From positions 1,054,001 to 1,118,000 of the forward strand of contig NZ_CP109598.1 of assembly GCF_036327775.1 (NCBI RefSeq): a DNA stretch of 64,000 nt, in the 5' to 3' direction. The DNA is from Streptomyces sp. NBC_01498. Lineage in GTDB: Bacteria > Actinomycetota > Actinomycetes > Streptomycetales > Streptomycetaceae. A program made the position numbers and the translations under genes. Positions 32,766 to 42,237 of the stretch are shown here, piece after piece. The notes under the pieces were generated by a model. That model ran no database searches. It had not been told where the DNA came from and saw nothing but the letters and a program-made list of their open reading frames with translations. How positions within the stretch are numbered: position 1 is the stretch's first letter; the number at the start of each line of letters is the position of its first letter.

Positions 32766-34604
32766 TCAGCGGGTCGCGAGGTCCGGGGCCGTGGACGTCA
32801 GAAATGTCGCGGCCCAGACGAGCGGCGCGTTCCAGTTGACGGTGTTCTCCTTCGAGCCCCAGGCGCTCGGCGCGGTGCCGGGACCGGCGTACGACTTGGC
32901 GGCGGGGCGGCCGGGCGGGGTGACCGGGTCGTTGATGTTCACGCTGTTCGGGCCGCCGGAGAGCCAGCCGTGGGGATACGGCGTCGCCGGGTAGCGCCCC
33001 CAGGCGAGCCGGTCGTGCAGGTCGGTCTCCCGGTGGGCGCCGTAGCCCGTCACGTACGAGATCCGCATGGCGTTGGTGCCCAGCAGATAGTCCATGGCCC
33101 GGTGCATGGCCTTGAGATGGCGGCGGTCGTGCCCGAGGTCGTACGCGGTGCCGAGCAGCAGCATCCGGTTCACGACGGCGGCGTTGGAGCCCCACGGGTA
33201 GGGCTCGGCCCCGGAGATCAGCGCCGGGTAGCCCTCGCGGCGCTGGGTGTCGACCAGGGCGTCGGCGGCGGTCCGCAGGTCCGCGCGCATCCGGGCGAGG
33301 TCGGCCTCGGGCAGGTCGCCCGGTACGGCGAGGAGGGACAGGGTGCCGGCGGGCGCCGCCCGGCTCCAGTCGACGGGGCCGATCTCGCCGTAGTGCGGGG
33401 AGCCGGTCACGGCGGCGCGGTAGCCGGCGGCGGAGCGGTCGGCGCGCTGCCGGGCGGTGAGGTAGAGCTCGGCCGCCGCCGCGTAGCGGTCGTCGCTGTT
33501 CCGGGCGTCGGGGTAGTCGCCGCCGCCCTCGGCGTCGGTGCCGTCGTCACTCTCCGGCTGGTCGACGTCCGGCCGCGCCTCGGCGCGCGCCCACGCGTCC
33601 CGCGCGGACGCCCACAGCGCGCGGGCCCTCCCGGCGTCGAACCGCTCCAGGACGCGGGCGAGTTGGGCGTTCGTACGGGCCACGGCGTAGGTGGCGTTGG
33701 TGGACGGCGGCATCGCGGAGCGGGGCAGGGCGTTCTCGGCGGCGATGTCCGTGACCGGGAAGGGGGACCAGGTGTGGTTGTGCACCTTGTGCGAGGCGAG
33801 GCCGGACGCGGGGAGCATGCCGGACATGAAGCGTGAGCCGTAGGCGACCTCGTCGAGGATGTCGGGCACCCCGTTGCCGGCTTCCGGCAGGGGCAGGCTG
33901 CCGTCGCCGTACACGTGCTTCCGGCGCTCGTAGAGGTTGAGCAGGGTCCAGGCGGAGACGGCGTGGTTGACGGGGTAGACCCCGAAGTCACCCGCGTCGG
34001 CCCAGGAGCCCGCGACGTCCAGCCGCCGCTCACGGCCCGCGCCGCCGTCGCCGCCCGTTTCCTTGCCGCACCAGTTCTTCCAGCAGGGCACGGAGCTGTC
34101 GCCGGGGTGCAGGGCGGGGTGCGCGTGGGCGGCGTACTGGAGGTACCGGGCCTCGACCGGGGTGCCCATGCGGTGGAAGTAGAAGTACCGCAGGGCCTCG
34201 CGGCCGAGCTGGGGGTGGAGCGGGGCGCGGCTGACGGTGAACGGCACGCTCGTCCCGGTGCCCGCGACCGTGAGCCGGCGGACGCCCTGGCCGGTGGCGT
34301 GCGAGAAGTCGGCCTGGTGGACATGGTCGCCGGACGCCTTGTCGGGGCCGACGACGCGGGTGGTGCCGGAGGCGACGGTACGGCCCCGGTCGTCCAGGAG
34401 CTGCCAGGTCAGGGGCCGGGTGGCCGCCGTGACGACGGTCGCGATCTTGTCGGCGCCGGCCGCGTAACCGATCTGGTTGACCAGGACAGGACCGGTCCCC
34501 GCGGCGGGGGCAGGAGCCGGGTCGTCGGCGGTCCCGGCGACCGTGGCGGGCACCAGGGCGACGGCCAGGGCGAGCGGCAGCGACGCGAGCAGGTTCGTAC
34601 GCAT
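32766..34604 (-). CDS. Secreted GH9 endoglucanase
   Basis: 612 residues. A signal peptide (MRTNLLASLPLALAVALVP, cleavage near ATVAG) precedes an Ig-like CelD_N domain (about 40-130: VLVNQIGYAAGADKIATVV) and a GH9 catalytic (alpha/alpha)6 barrel. SWADAGDFGVY near 225 carries the two Asp of the catalytic base, RETDLHDRLAWG and SVNINDP lie near 555, and the acid Glu is in KENTVNWNAPLVW near 590. No carbohydrate-binding module is present. It cleaves beta-1,4-glucan. GGAGG precedes the ATG. Although the next gene is CebR-like, I find no CebR box in the 174 bases upstream of this gene. Confidence 0.93.
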   Translation of the reverse strand: MRTNLLASLPLALAVALVPATVAGTADDPAPAPAAGTGPVLVNQIGYAAGADKIATVVTAATRPLTWQLLDDRGRTVASGTTRVVGPDKASGDHVHQADFSHATGQGVRRLTVAGTGTSVPFTVSRAPLHPQLGREALRYFYFHRMGTPVEARYLQYAAHAHPALHPGDSSVPCWKNWCGKETGGDGGAGRERRLDVAGSWADAGDFGVYPVNHAVSAWTLLNLYERRKHVYGDGSLPLPEAGNGVPDILDEVAYGSRFMSGMLPASGLASHKVHNHTWSPFPVTDIAAENALPRSAMPPSTNATYAVARTNAQLARVLERFDAGRARALWASARDAWARAEARPDVDQPESDDGTDAEGGGDYPDARNSDDRYAAAAELYLTARQRADRSAAGYRAAVTGSPHYGEIGPVDWSRAAPAGTLSLLAVPGDLPEADLARMRADLRTAADALVDTQRREGYPALISGAEPYPWGSNAAVVNRMLLLGTAYDLGHDRRHLKAMHRAMDYLLGTNAMRISYVTGYGAHRETDLHDRLAWGRYPATPYPHGWLSGGPNSVNINDPVTPPGRPAAKSYAGPGTAPSAWGSKENTVNWNAPLVWAATFLTSTAPDLATR

Positions 34605-34704
34605 GGGTCGGGTCCTCCGCGGCACACCCGGGGGCGGGACGGCAGAACCTAACGGACGACTCGGGGACGGGCGGACCGACACCCCGGTACCGCGCCTGCC
34701 TTTG

Positions 34705-34747
34705 CCACCCGCGGACCGGGGCGGGGGTTCCCACCCGCGGACCGGGG
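34705..34747. repeat. 17-bp direct repeat upstream of the GH9 gene
   Basis: CCACCCGCGGACCGGGG at 34705-34721 and 34731-34747, period 26 bp, each with the palindromic CCGCGG core. About 100 bases before the GH9 start, so it could be part of its promoter. Confidence 0.6.
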
Positions 34748-34778
34748 CCGGGACCCGGGCCGCCGGGGGCCGTACCTC

Positions 34779-35930
34779 TCAGGCGACGGAGCCGATCCGC
34801 CTCGCGGTCGCCCGGTTCCCGTCGTGGTGGATCGGGGTGTGCGCGCCGGTCAGGGCGGCCCCCGTGCCGCCCCGCCGGTCGGCGACTATCTCGGCGGCGA
34901 TCGACAGCGCGGTCTCCTCGGGCGTACGGGCGCCGAGGTCCAGACCGATGGGGCTGCGCAGCCGTGCCAGTTCCCGTTCGCCGACACCGGCCGCCCGCAG
35001 CCGCGCCTGGCGGTCCAGATGCGTACGGCGGGAGCCCATGGCACCGACATAGGCGACCGGGAGCCGGAGGGCGAGTTCCAGCAGCGGGACGTCGAACTTG
35101 GCGTCGTGCGTCAGCACGCACAGGACCGTACGGCCGTCCGTGTCGGTCGACGCCAGATAGCGGTGCGGCCAGTCCACCACGACCTCGTCGGCCTCCGGGA
35201 AGCGGGCGCGCGTGGCGAAGACGGGGCGCGCGTCGCAGACCGTGACCCGGTAACCGAGAAAGGAACCCACTCCGACCAGGGCGGACGCGAAATCCACCGC
35301 CCCGAAGACGATCATGCGCGGGGCGGGCACGATGGACTCCACGACGAGGGTCAGGGGCCGTTCGCACCGCACGCCGTCGGCGCCGATCGTGACGGTGCCG
35401 GTGCGGCCCGCGTCCAGCAGGGCGCGGGCCTCGGCCGCCGCCGTACGGTCCAGTTCCGGACGGCCGCCCAGCGTGCCCTCGTACGCGCCTCCGGGGCGTA
35501 CCAGCAGCGGGCGGCCCCGCAGCTCCGGGGGGCCGTCGGTGAGCCGGGCGAGGGCCGCCGCCTCGCCCCGGGCGGCGGCGGCCAGCACGGACCGGAAGAC
35601 CGCCGCGCCGGGCGTGTCCGCGCGGATCGGCGTGACCAGGACATCGATGACTCCGCCGCAGGTCAGACCGGTGGCGAAGGCGTCCTCGTCGCTGTAGCCG
35701 AAGGTCTCCAGGACGGTCTCGCCATCCGCCAGGGCCGCCCGGCACAGCTCGTACACCGCGCCCTCCACACAGCCGCCGGAGACCGAGCCGATGGCGGTGC
35801 CCTCGCTGTCCACGGCGAGGGCGGCACCCGGCTGCCGGGGGGCGCTGCCGCCGACGGCCACCACCGTGGCCACGGCGAAGTCGCGTCCCTGCCCGACCCA
35901 CCGGTCCAGTTCCTCGGCGATGTCCAGCAT
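34779..35930 (-). CDS. xdhC: XdhC/CoxI-family molybdenum hydroxylase accessory protein
   Basis: 383 residues: N-terminal XdhC_CoxI domain (MLDIAEELDRWVGQG to SVSGGCVEGAVYE near 55, GLTCGGVIDVLV near 90) and a C-terminal Rossmann domain (MIVFGAVDFASALVGVG near 210, VCVLTHDAKFDVPLLELAL near 290). XdhC proteins bind molybdenum cofactor and deliver it to, or sulphurate it for, xanthine dehydrogenase. It is last in the FAD - Fe-S - Mo - xdhC series, separated from the Mo-subunit stop by 220 bases of repeats. GAGGAGG precedes the ATG. Confidence 0.93.
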   Translation of the reverse strand: MLDIAEELDRWVGQGRDFAVATVVAVGGSAPRQPGAALAVDSEGTAIGSVSGGCVEGAVYELCRAALADGETVLETFGYSDEDAFATGLTCGGVIDVLVTPIRADTPGAAVFRSVLAAAARGEAAALARLTDGPPELRGRPLLVRPGGAYEGTLGGRPELDRTAAAEARALLDAGRTGTVTIGADGVRCERPLTLVVESIVPAPRMIVFGAVDFASALVGVGSFLGYRVTVCDARPVFATRARFPEADEVVVDWPHRYLASTDTDGRTVLCVLTHDAKFDVPLLELALRLPVAYVGAMGSRRTHLDRQARLRAAGVGERELARLRSPIGLDLGARTPEETALSIAAEIVADRRGGTGAALTGAHTPIHHDGNRATARRIGSVA

Positions 35931-36038
35931 GTCGGCCTCCTCTGGTCTCTCAGTATCGGACGGACGGGGGATCGGGGCCCGTCGGCCCGCGCCGGGCCCT
36001 CTCGCGGGGCCACCGGCCGTGACGGTCGGGAACGGCGG

Positions 36039-36076
<38 letters not shown>

Positions 36077-36080
36077 ACGG

Positions 36081-36125
36081 TCGGGTCGGGTCGGGTCGGG
36101 TCGGGTCGGGTCGGGTCGGGTCGGG
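36081..36125. repeat. Nine TCGGG repeats, G-quadruplex motif
   Basis: TCGGG is repeated nine times without a mismatch, giving nine G3 tracts with two-base loops on the plus strand. The flanking xdh genes are transcribed from the other strand, so the G-rich strand is the template strand. It starts 26 bases from the Mo-subunit stop. Confidence 0.96.
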
Positions 36126-36150
36126 TCAGACTGGGCCGGGCAGGGCCGGG

Positions 36151-38652
36151 TCAGGTGCCGGTGAGGTGTTCCGGCCGTACCGGTGTCCGGTTCAGCTCCA
36201 GCCCCGTGGCGTCGCGGATCGCCGCCAGCACGGCGGGGGTCGAGGACAGGGTCGGGGCCTCGCCGACGCCGCGCAGCCCGTACGGGGCGTGCGCGTCGGC
36301 GAGTTCGAGCACGTCGACGGGGATGGTCGGGGTGTCGAGGATGGTGGGGATCAGATAGTCGGTGAAGGACGGGTTGCGCACCTTCGCGGTCTTCGGGTCC
36401 ACGACGATCTCCTCCATGACCGCCACGCCCAGGCCCTGGGTGGTGCCGCCCTGGATCTGGCCGACGACCGACAGCGGGTTGAGGGCCTTGCCGACGTCCT
36501 GCGCGCAGGCCAGTTCGACCACCTTGACCAGGCCGAGTTCGGTGTCGACCTCGACCACCGCGCGGTGCGCGGCGAACGAGTACTGGACATGGCCGTTGCC
36601 CTGCCCCGTATGCCGGTCGAACGCCTGGGTGGGCCGGTGGCGCCACTCCCGTTCGACGTCGACCGACTCGTCCTCCAGCACGTCCACGAGATCGGCCAGG
36701 ACCTCGCCGCCGTCGGTGACGACCTTGCCGCTCTCCAGCAGCAGTTCGGCGGTGGCCCAGGCGGGGTGGTACGTGCCGAACTTGGCGCGGCCCAGCTCGA
36801 AGACCCTCTCGCGGACCAGTTCGCAGGCGTTCTTCACCGCGCCGCCCGTGACATACGTCTGACGGGACGCGGAGGTCGAACCGGCGGACCCCACACGGGT
36901 GTCGGCGGGCTGGATCGTCACCTGCGCGACGCCCAGTTCGGTGCGGGCGATCTGCGCGTGGACGGTGACGCCGCCCTGGCCGACCTCCGCCATCGCGGTG
37001 TGCACGGTCGCGACCGGCTCGCCGTTGATGACCTCCATCCGCACCCGGGCGGTGGAGTAGTCGTCGAACCCCTCGGAGAATCCGACGTTCTTGATGCCGA
37101 CCGCGTACCCCACACCCCGTACGACGCCCTCGCCGTGCGTGGTGTTGGAGAGCCCGCCGGGCAGCGCCCGTACGTCGGGGGCCTCGCCCGCCGTGAGCCA
37201 CTGGCGTTCCGGCGGCATCGGCCGTGCCTTGACACGGCGCAGCAACTCGGCCACCGGGGCGGGTGAGTCGACACGCTGGCCGGTGGGCAGGAGGCTGCCC
37301 TGCTCCATGGCGTTGAGACGGCGGAACTCCACCGGGTCCATGTCCAGCGCGGCGGCGAGCTTGTCCATCTGCGCCTCGTAGGCGAAGCACGCCTGTACGG
37401 CGCCGAAGCCGCGCATCGCGCCGCAGGGCGGGTTGTTGGTGTAGAGCGCCAGGGCCTCGATGTCGACGTCCTCGACCACGTAGGGGCCGACGGAGAGGGA
37501 GGAGGCGTTGCCGACGACGGCCGGGGAGGAGGAGGCGTACGCGCCGCCGTCCAGCACGATCCGGCACTTCAGATGGGTGAGCCTGCCGTCCTTGGTGGCG
37601 CCGTGCTCGTACCACAGCTTCGCCGGGTGGCGGTGGACGTGCCCGAAGAAGGACTCGAACCGGTTGTAGACCATCTTGACCGGTTTGCCGGTGCGCAGGG
37701 CCAGCAGACAGGCGTGGATCTGCATCGACAGGTCCTCACGGCCGCCGAAGGCGCCGCCGACGCCCGAGAGCGTCATGCGGACCTTCTTCTCGGGCAGTCC
37801 GAGGACGGGCGCGATCTGGCCCAGGTCGGAGTGGAGCCACTGGGTGGCGACGTACAGGTCCACCCCGCCGTCCTCGCCCGGCACGGCGAGGCCGGACTCC
37901 GGGCCGAGGAACGCCTGGTCCTGCATGCCGAAGACGTAGTCGCCGGTGACGATCACGTCGGCGCGCTTCGCCGCCTCGCCGGCGTCGCCGCGCACGATGG
38001 GCTGGCGGTGCACGATGTTGGGGTGCGGGACGTGGTCCGCGTGGTGGTCGTCGCGGTGCTCGTGGACGAGCGGCGCGCCCTCGGCGGTGGCGGACGCCTC
38101 GTCGGTGACGACGGGCAGGTCCGCGTAGTCGACGCGGATCTTGGCGGCGGCCCGGCGCGCGGTCTCCGGGTGGTCGGCCGCGACCAGGGCGACGGGCTCG
38201 CCGTGGTGGCGGACCTTGCCGTGGGCGAGGACCGGCGTGTCCTGGAACTCCAGCCCGTAGCGGGTCACTTCGGTGGGCAGGTCGTCGTAGGTGAGGACGG
38301 CGTGGACACCGGGGGTGGCCAGGGCCTCGGCGATGTCGATCGACCGGATCTCGGCGTGGGCGACGGTGCTGCGCAGGGTGTGTCCCCACAGCATGTCCTC
38401 GTGCCACATGTCCGAGGAGTACGCGAACTCACCGGTGACCTTGAGGATGCCGTCGGGGCGCGGGGTGGACTCGCCGATGCCGCCCCGGGCGCGGGACCCG
38501 GAGTGCTGGGTGACGTCGGAGGGGGTGCCCGCGGGGACGGTCGACGCGGCGGGCACGGGCGCGGCGCCGCGCTCGGCGGGAAGGGGCGACGCGGCGGGGG
38601 CGGGCGGGGGCGCCGGAACGGGGCTGTTCCCGGTGGGGAGCGGTGTCGTCAT
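36151..38652 (-). CDS. Xanthine dehydrogenase, molybdenum-binding subunit
   Basis: 833 residues. After a Pro/Ala-rich leader of about 45 residues come the aldehyde oxidase/xanthine dehydrogenase small domain (IGESTPRPDGILKVTGEFAYSSD, about 60-170) and the Mo-binding domains: GGAFGGREDLSMQ near 300, CGAMRGFGAVQACFA near 415, MAEVGQGGVTVHAQ near 565 and the catalytic Glu in YGLRGVGEAPTLS near 800. It oxidises hypoxanthine/xanthine to urate with the Fe-S and FAD subunits. Its ATG overlaps the Fe-S gene stop (ATGA), and GGAAGGGACGG lies upstream. Confidence 0.93.
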   Translation of the reverse strand: MTTPLPTGNSPVPAPPPAPAASPLPAERGAAPVPAASTVPAGTPSDVTQHSGSRARGGIGESTPRPDGILKVTGEFAYSSDMWHEDMLWGHTLRSTVAHAEIRSIDIAEALATPGVHAVLTYDDLPTEVTRYGLEFQDTPVLAHGKVRHHGEPVALVAADHPETARRAAAKIRVDYADLPVVTDEASATAEGAPLVHEHRDDHHADHVPHPNIVHRQPIVRGDAGEAAKRADVIVTGDYVFGMQDQAFLGPESGLAVPGEDGGVDLYVATQWLHSDLGQIAPVLGLPEKKVRMTLSGVGGAFGGREDLSMQIHACLLALRTGKPVKMVYNRFESFFGHVHRHPAKLWYEHGATKDGRLTHLKCRIVLDGGAYASSSPAVVGNASSLSVGPYVVEDVDIEALALYTNNPPCGAMRGFGAVQACFAYEAQMDKLAAALDMDPVEFRRLNAMEQGSLLPTGQRVDSPAPVAELLRRVKARPMPPERQWLTAGEAPDVRALPGGLSNTTHGEGVVRGVGYAVGIKNVGFSEGFDDYSTARVRMEVINGEPVATVHTAMAEVGQGGVTVHAQIARTELGVAQVTIQPADTRVGSAGSTSASRQTYVTGGAVKNACELVRERVFELGRAKFGTYHPAWATAELLLESGKVVTDGGEVLADLVDVLEDESVDVEREWRHRPTQAFDRHTGQGNGHVQYSFAAHRAVVEVDTELGLVKVVELACAQDVGKALNPLSVVGQIQGGTTQGLGVAVMEEIVVDPKTAKVRNPSFTDYLIPTILDTPTIPVDVLELADAHAPYGLRGVGEAPTLSSTPAVLAAIRDATGLELNRTPVRPEHLTGT

Positions 38653-39272
38653 GGCCGGTCCGTCCCTTCCCCGGATCCCTGGCGGGCGGAGGCGAGGCGG
38701 ACCGCGTCGAGGATCTTCTCGTAGCCGGTGCAGCGGCACAGGTTGCCGGAGAGTGCCTCGCGGATGTCGGCGTCGGTCGGGGAGGGGGTGCGCTCCAGCA
38801 TCTCGTCGGCGGCGACCAGCAGCCCGGGGGTGCAGAAGCCGCACTGCACGGCGCCCGCGTCGATGAACGCCTGCTGGACGGGGGAGAGTTCACCGCCCTC
38901 TCCGGTCCGGGAGTCGGTTCCCCCGGTGCCGCCGGCCTGCCAGCGCCGGGCCTGCTCCAGGCTCGTACCGGTGGAACAGCCGTCGGAGGCGCAGGCGGCG
39001 CCGGGGTGGGCGTCGGCGCGGTGGCGGGCGTAGTCGGCGAGGCCCTCGACGGTGACCACGTCGCGGCCCTCGGCCTGCCCGGCGGCGACCAGGCAGGCGC
39101 AGACGGGCACACCGTCCAGGCGGACGGTGCAGGAGCCGCACTCGCCCTGCTCGCAGGCGTTCTTCGAACCGGGCAGGCCCATGCGCTCCCGCAGGACGTA
39201 CAGCAGGGACTCGCCCTCCCAGACGTCGTCGGCCTCCTGTGGGCGGCCGTTGACCGTGAAGTTGACGCGCAT
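38649..39272 (-). CDS. Xanthine dehydrogenase, 2Fe-2S subunit
   Basis: 207 residues with two cluster domains: plant-type ACEQGECGSCTVRLDG near residues 38-60 and the helical domain VQCGFCTPGLL near 140 with NLCRCTGYEKIL near 175. It passes electrons from Mo to FAD. A hydrophilic linker of about 40 residues (ASDGCSTGTSLEQARRWQ and following) between the domains is longer than in most homologues but seems usual for Streptomyces. AAGGAG precedes the ATG at 39270-39272; two bases separate it from the FAD subunit stop and the 3' end overlaps the next gene. Confidence 0.95.
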   Translation of the reverse strand: MRVNFTVNGRPQEADDVWEGESLLYVLRERMGLPGSKNACEQGECGSCTVRLDGVPVCACLVAAGQAEGRDVVTVEGLADYARHRADAHPGAACASDGCSTGTSLEQARRWQAGGTGGTDSRTGEGGELSPVQQAFIDAGAVQCGFCTPGLLVAADEMLERTPSPTDADIREALSGNLCRCTGYEKILDAVRLASARQGSGEGTDRP

Positions 39273-39274
39273 CG

Positions 39275-40165
39275 TTATGCGGCTCCTTCCAGTGTGGTGC
39301 CGGTGGCCCGGTACTGCTCCCAGGCCCAGCCGAGGGTGCGGCGGGCCATGACGCCCACGGCGTGGCGGCGGTACGCGGCGGTGCCGCGCACGTCGTCGAT
39401 CGGGTTGCAGGCGGCGGAGGCGAGAGCGGCGAACTCCTTGGCGACGGACGGGGTGATGATCCCGCCGTTGTCCCAGAAGCCGCCCTCCTCCAGCGCCGCG
39501 TTGAGGAAGTCCTCGGCGACGCGGGCCCGCAGCGGGGTAGGCGCGGCGGAGCCGATGCCGGTCTTCACGGTGCGGGTGTCGGGGTGCAGGGCGATGCCGA
39601 ACGCGCAGACCGCGATGACCATCGCGTTGCGGGTGCCGACCTTGGAGAACTGCTGCGGGCCCGACGCCTTCTTGATGAGGACGGCCTTGATCAGCTCGTC
39701 CGGGGCGAGCGCGTTGCGCTTGACGCCCGTGTAGAACTCCTCGACGGGGATGCGGCGGACCCCGCGCACGGACTCGACCTCCACCTCCGCGCCCGCCGCG
39801 AGGAGCGCGGGGTGCGCGTCCCCGGCGGGCGAGGCCGCGCCGAGGTTGCCGCCGACGGAGCCCCGGTTGCGGATCTGCGGCGAGCCGACGGTGTGCGAGG
39901 CGAGCGCGAGTCCGGGCAGTTCGGTCCGCAGGTTCTCCATGATCCGGGTGTACGGGACGGAGGCGCCGAGCCGGACGTGGTCCTCGCCGACGGACCACTC
40001 GAACAGGTCGCCGACGCGGTTGAGGTCCAGCAGGTACGCGGGCCGCCGGTGGTCGAAGTTGATCTCGACCATGACGTCGGTGCCGCCGGCGAGGGGGACG
40101 GCGGTGGGGTGCTCGGCCTTGGCGGCGAGCGCGTCCTCCCAGCCGGCGGGGCGAAGGAAGTCCAT
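39275..40165 (-). CDS. Xanthine dehydrogenase, FAD-binding subunit
   Basis: 296 residues of the MCD FAD_binding_5 family: PLAGGTDVMVEINF near 23-36 and QIRNRGSVGGNLGAASPAGD near 97-116 bind FAD, followed by the CO-dehydrogenase flavoprotein C-terminal domain. It transfers electrons to NAD+ or another acceptor. First gene of the xdh unit. AGAGAG lies upstream of the ATG at 40163-40165. The unit is divergent from the PucR gene with about 315 bases between the starts. Confidence 0.95.
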   Translation of the reverse strand: MDFLRPAGWEDALAAKAEHPTAVPLAGGTDVMVEINFDHRRPAYLLDLNRVGDLFEWSVGEDHVRLGASVPYTRIMENLRTELPGLALASHTVGSPQIRNRGSVGGNLGAASPAGDAHPALLAAGAEVEVESVRGVRRIPVEEFYTGVKRNALAPDELIKAVLIKKASGPQQFSKVGTRNAMVIAVCAFGIALHPDTRTVKTGIGSAAPTPLRARVAEDFLNAALEEGGFWDNGGIITPSVAKEFAALASAACNPIDDVRGTAAYRRHAVGVMARRTLGWAWEQYRATGTTLEGAA

Positions 40166-40479
40166 GAGCGGCTCTCTTCATTCGTGATCGGGCGTTCACG
40201 GGAGCCCGGGGACGGCCGGGAGTGCCGGCCGCCGGTCCGGCGGCTGTCCTCGCGCCGGTGGTCCCACACGGCGCACCGGCCGTTGTCCTACGCGGGAGTG
40301 CACCGGGCCCTGTTCGGCGGACAGGACCTAGCTGTTGACGCCGGGGGGCTCAAGTACACCGGTCCTAGCCCGTCCGGGGCAGTCACCGAAACCATGAAGC
40401 TGTTCGCCGGGCGCCTTCCGGGTCTTGTAGATTCGAACAAATTCGGTGGACGAGACGAGAACAGATCGGCGGCGACGAG

Positions 40480-42237
40480 ATGCGGCTGCGCGCACTGCTG
40501 GAGACCGACGCGCTGGGCCTGCGGCTGCTCGGCGGCGGGGACGAGCTGGACCGTTCCGTTCGGGGTGTGATGACCACCGATCTGCGGGATCCGAGCCGCT
40601 ATCTGTCGGGCGGCGAGCTGGTGCTGACGGGGCTGGCCTGGCGGCGCGCGCCCGAGGACTCCGAGGCGTTCGTCCGGCTCCTCACCGGCGCCGGGGTGGC
40701 GGGGCTGGCGGCCGGCGAGGCCGAGCTGGGCGCGATCCCGGACGATCTGGTCGGGGCGTGCGCGCGGCACCGGCTGCCGCTGTTCGCGGTGAACGAGGCG
40801 GTCGCGTTCGCGTCGATCACCGAGTACGTGGTGCGGCGGGTGTCGGGCGAGCGCGCCGGGGACCTGGCCGCTGTCGTGGACCGGCACCACCGGCTGATGA
40901 CGTCGGGGCCGGGCGGTGGCGGACCGGAGGTCGTGCTGGACCTGCTCGGTACGGATCTGGACCTGCGGGCGTGGGTGCTCTCCCCCACCGGGCGCCGGAT
41001 CGCGGGCGGTCCGCTGGCCGCCCCGGCGGGCGCGGCGCTGGCGGCCGAGCATCTGGCGGCCACGCGCGCGGGGCGGCGGGCGCCGCACCGGGTGGCGCTG
41101 GGCGGGAAGACGTACTCGCTGTTCCCGGTACGCGGCGCCGCCGGGCCTGCCGGTGCGGCGTCCGGGGGCCCGGCCGGGGACGTACGCGCGCGGGTCCTGT
41201 CCGACTGGCTGCTGGCCGTGGAGTCGGACGCCGGTGAGTGGGGCACGCCCCGGCTGGATCTGCTCCGGGGCGTCACGGAACTGATCGCCGTCGAACGGGA
41301 CCGGCGGGAGGCGGCGCGTACGGTACGGCGCCGGCTCGCCCAGGAGATCCTGGGGCTGGTCCGGACGGGCGCCCCGCCCGCCGACATCGCGGCCCGGCTG
41401 CGGGTCGCGGCTCCGGTCCTGGTACCGGGCCGGGGGGCGGAGCCGTACTGGCAGCTGGTGGTGGCGCGCGTCGACTGGGCGGACGGGGCGGGGCCGGACG
41501 AGACCGGCACGGGCACGGAGAGCGGGACGGGCGGCGGGACGGGCGAGGACGAGGCGGGCGCGGTGGCCCGGTCGGTGCTGGAGGAGATCCTGGCCGACCC
41601 GGCGACGGCGGACCCGGAGTCGGGCGACCGGATCGCGGTGGCGCACTCCGGCGGCGAGGCGGTCGCGCTGCTCCCGATGCCGGGGCCGGAGTCCGCCCCC
41701 GGACCGGACGGCGACGGCGCGCTCCCCGGGCCGATGAGCGGGGGCCTGCACGCCGAGACGCTGCTGGCGGCGGTACGCGAACCGCTGGCCGCCGGTCTGG
41801 CGGACGACGGGCGGCTGACCCTCGGCGTCAGCGCGGCCGTGCGCTCGGCGGAGGGTCTGCGCGGCGCGCTGGAGGAGGCCCGGCACGCCCGCCGGGTGGC
41901 CGCCGCCCGGCCGGGCCCGGTGTGCGGCGCCGGGCACCACGAACTGGCCTCGCACGTCCTGCTGTTGCCGTTCGTCCCGGACGACGTACGGCGCGCGTTC
42001 ACCGCGCGGCTGCTCGACCCGCTGCGCGACTACGACCGCCGCCACCGCGCCGAACTGGTCCCGACCCTGGAGGCGTTCCTGGACTGCGACGGCTCCTGGA
42101 CCCGCTGCGCGGCCCGGCTGCATCTGCATGTGAACACGCTGCGGTACCGGGTGGGCCGTATCGAGCAGCTGACCGGCCGCGATCTGGCGCGGCTGGAGGA
42201 CAAGCTGGACTTCTTCCTTGCCCTGCGCATGAGTTGA
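40480..42237 (+). CDS. pucR: PucR-family regulator
   Basis: 585 residues: N-terminal PucR domain (about 1-120: MRLRALLETDALGLRLLGGG to ACARHRLPLFAV), a middle GGDEF-like region interrupted by an acidic Gly/Thr/Glu linker near 345-370, and C-terminal HTH_30 (LEAFLDCDGSWTRCAARLHLHVNTLRYRVGRIEQLTG, about 530-570). PucR controls purine use in Bacillus, and the gene is divergent from the xanthine dehydrogenase operon here, so it should regulate it. The ATG lacks a clear ribosome binding site. The AT-richer bases 40425-40455 are a likely promoter. The symbol rests on family and context. Confidence 0.87.
   Translation: MRLRALLETDALGLRLLGGGDELDRSVRGVMTTDLRDPSRYLSGGELVLTGLAWRRAPEDSEAFVRLLTGAGVAGLAAGEAELGAIPDDLVGACARHRLPLFAVNEAVAFASITEYVVRRVSGERAGDLAAVVDRHHRLMTSGPGGGGPEVVLDLLGTDLDLRAWVLSPTGRRIAGGPLAAPAGAALAAEHLAATRAGRRAPHRVALGGKTYSLFPVRGAAGPAGAASGGPAGDVRARVLSDWLLAVESDAGEWGTPRLDLLRGVTELIAVERDRREAARTVRRRLAQEILGLVRTGAPPADIAARLRVAAPVLVPGRGAEPYWQLVVARVDWADGAGPDETGTGTESGTGGGTGEDEAGAVARSVLEEILADPATADPESGDRIAVAHSGGEAVALLPMPGPESAPGPDGDGALPGPMSGGLHAETLLAAVREPLAAGLADDGRLTLGVSAAVRSAEGLRGALEEARHARRVAAARPGPVCGAGHHELASHVLLLPFVPDDVRRAFTARLLDPLRDYDRRHRAELVPTLEAFLDCDGSWTRCAARLHLHVNTLRYRVGRIEQLTGRDLARLEDKLDFFLALRMS

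Noticed and set aside
40190..40480. A TCAAC-N6-TTGAAG or TTCCG-N5-CGGAA operator between xdh and pucR
   Set aside because: I searched the gap and found only half-sites such as GTTGAC; control of xdh by the same regulators is not supported by the sequence.
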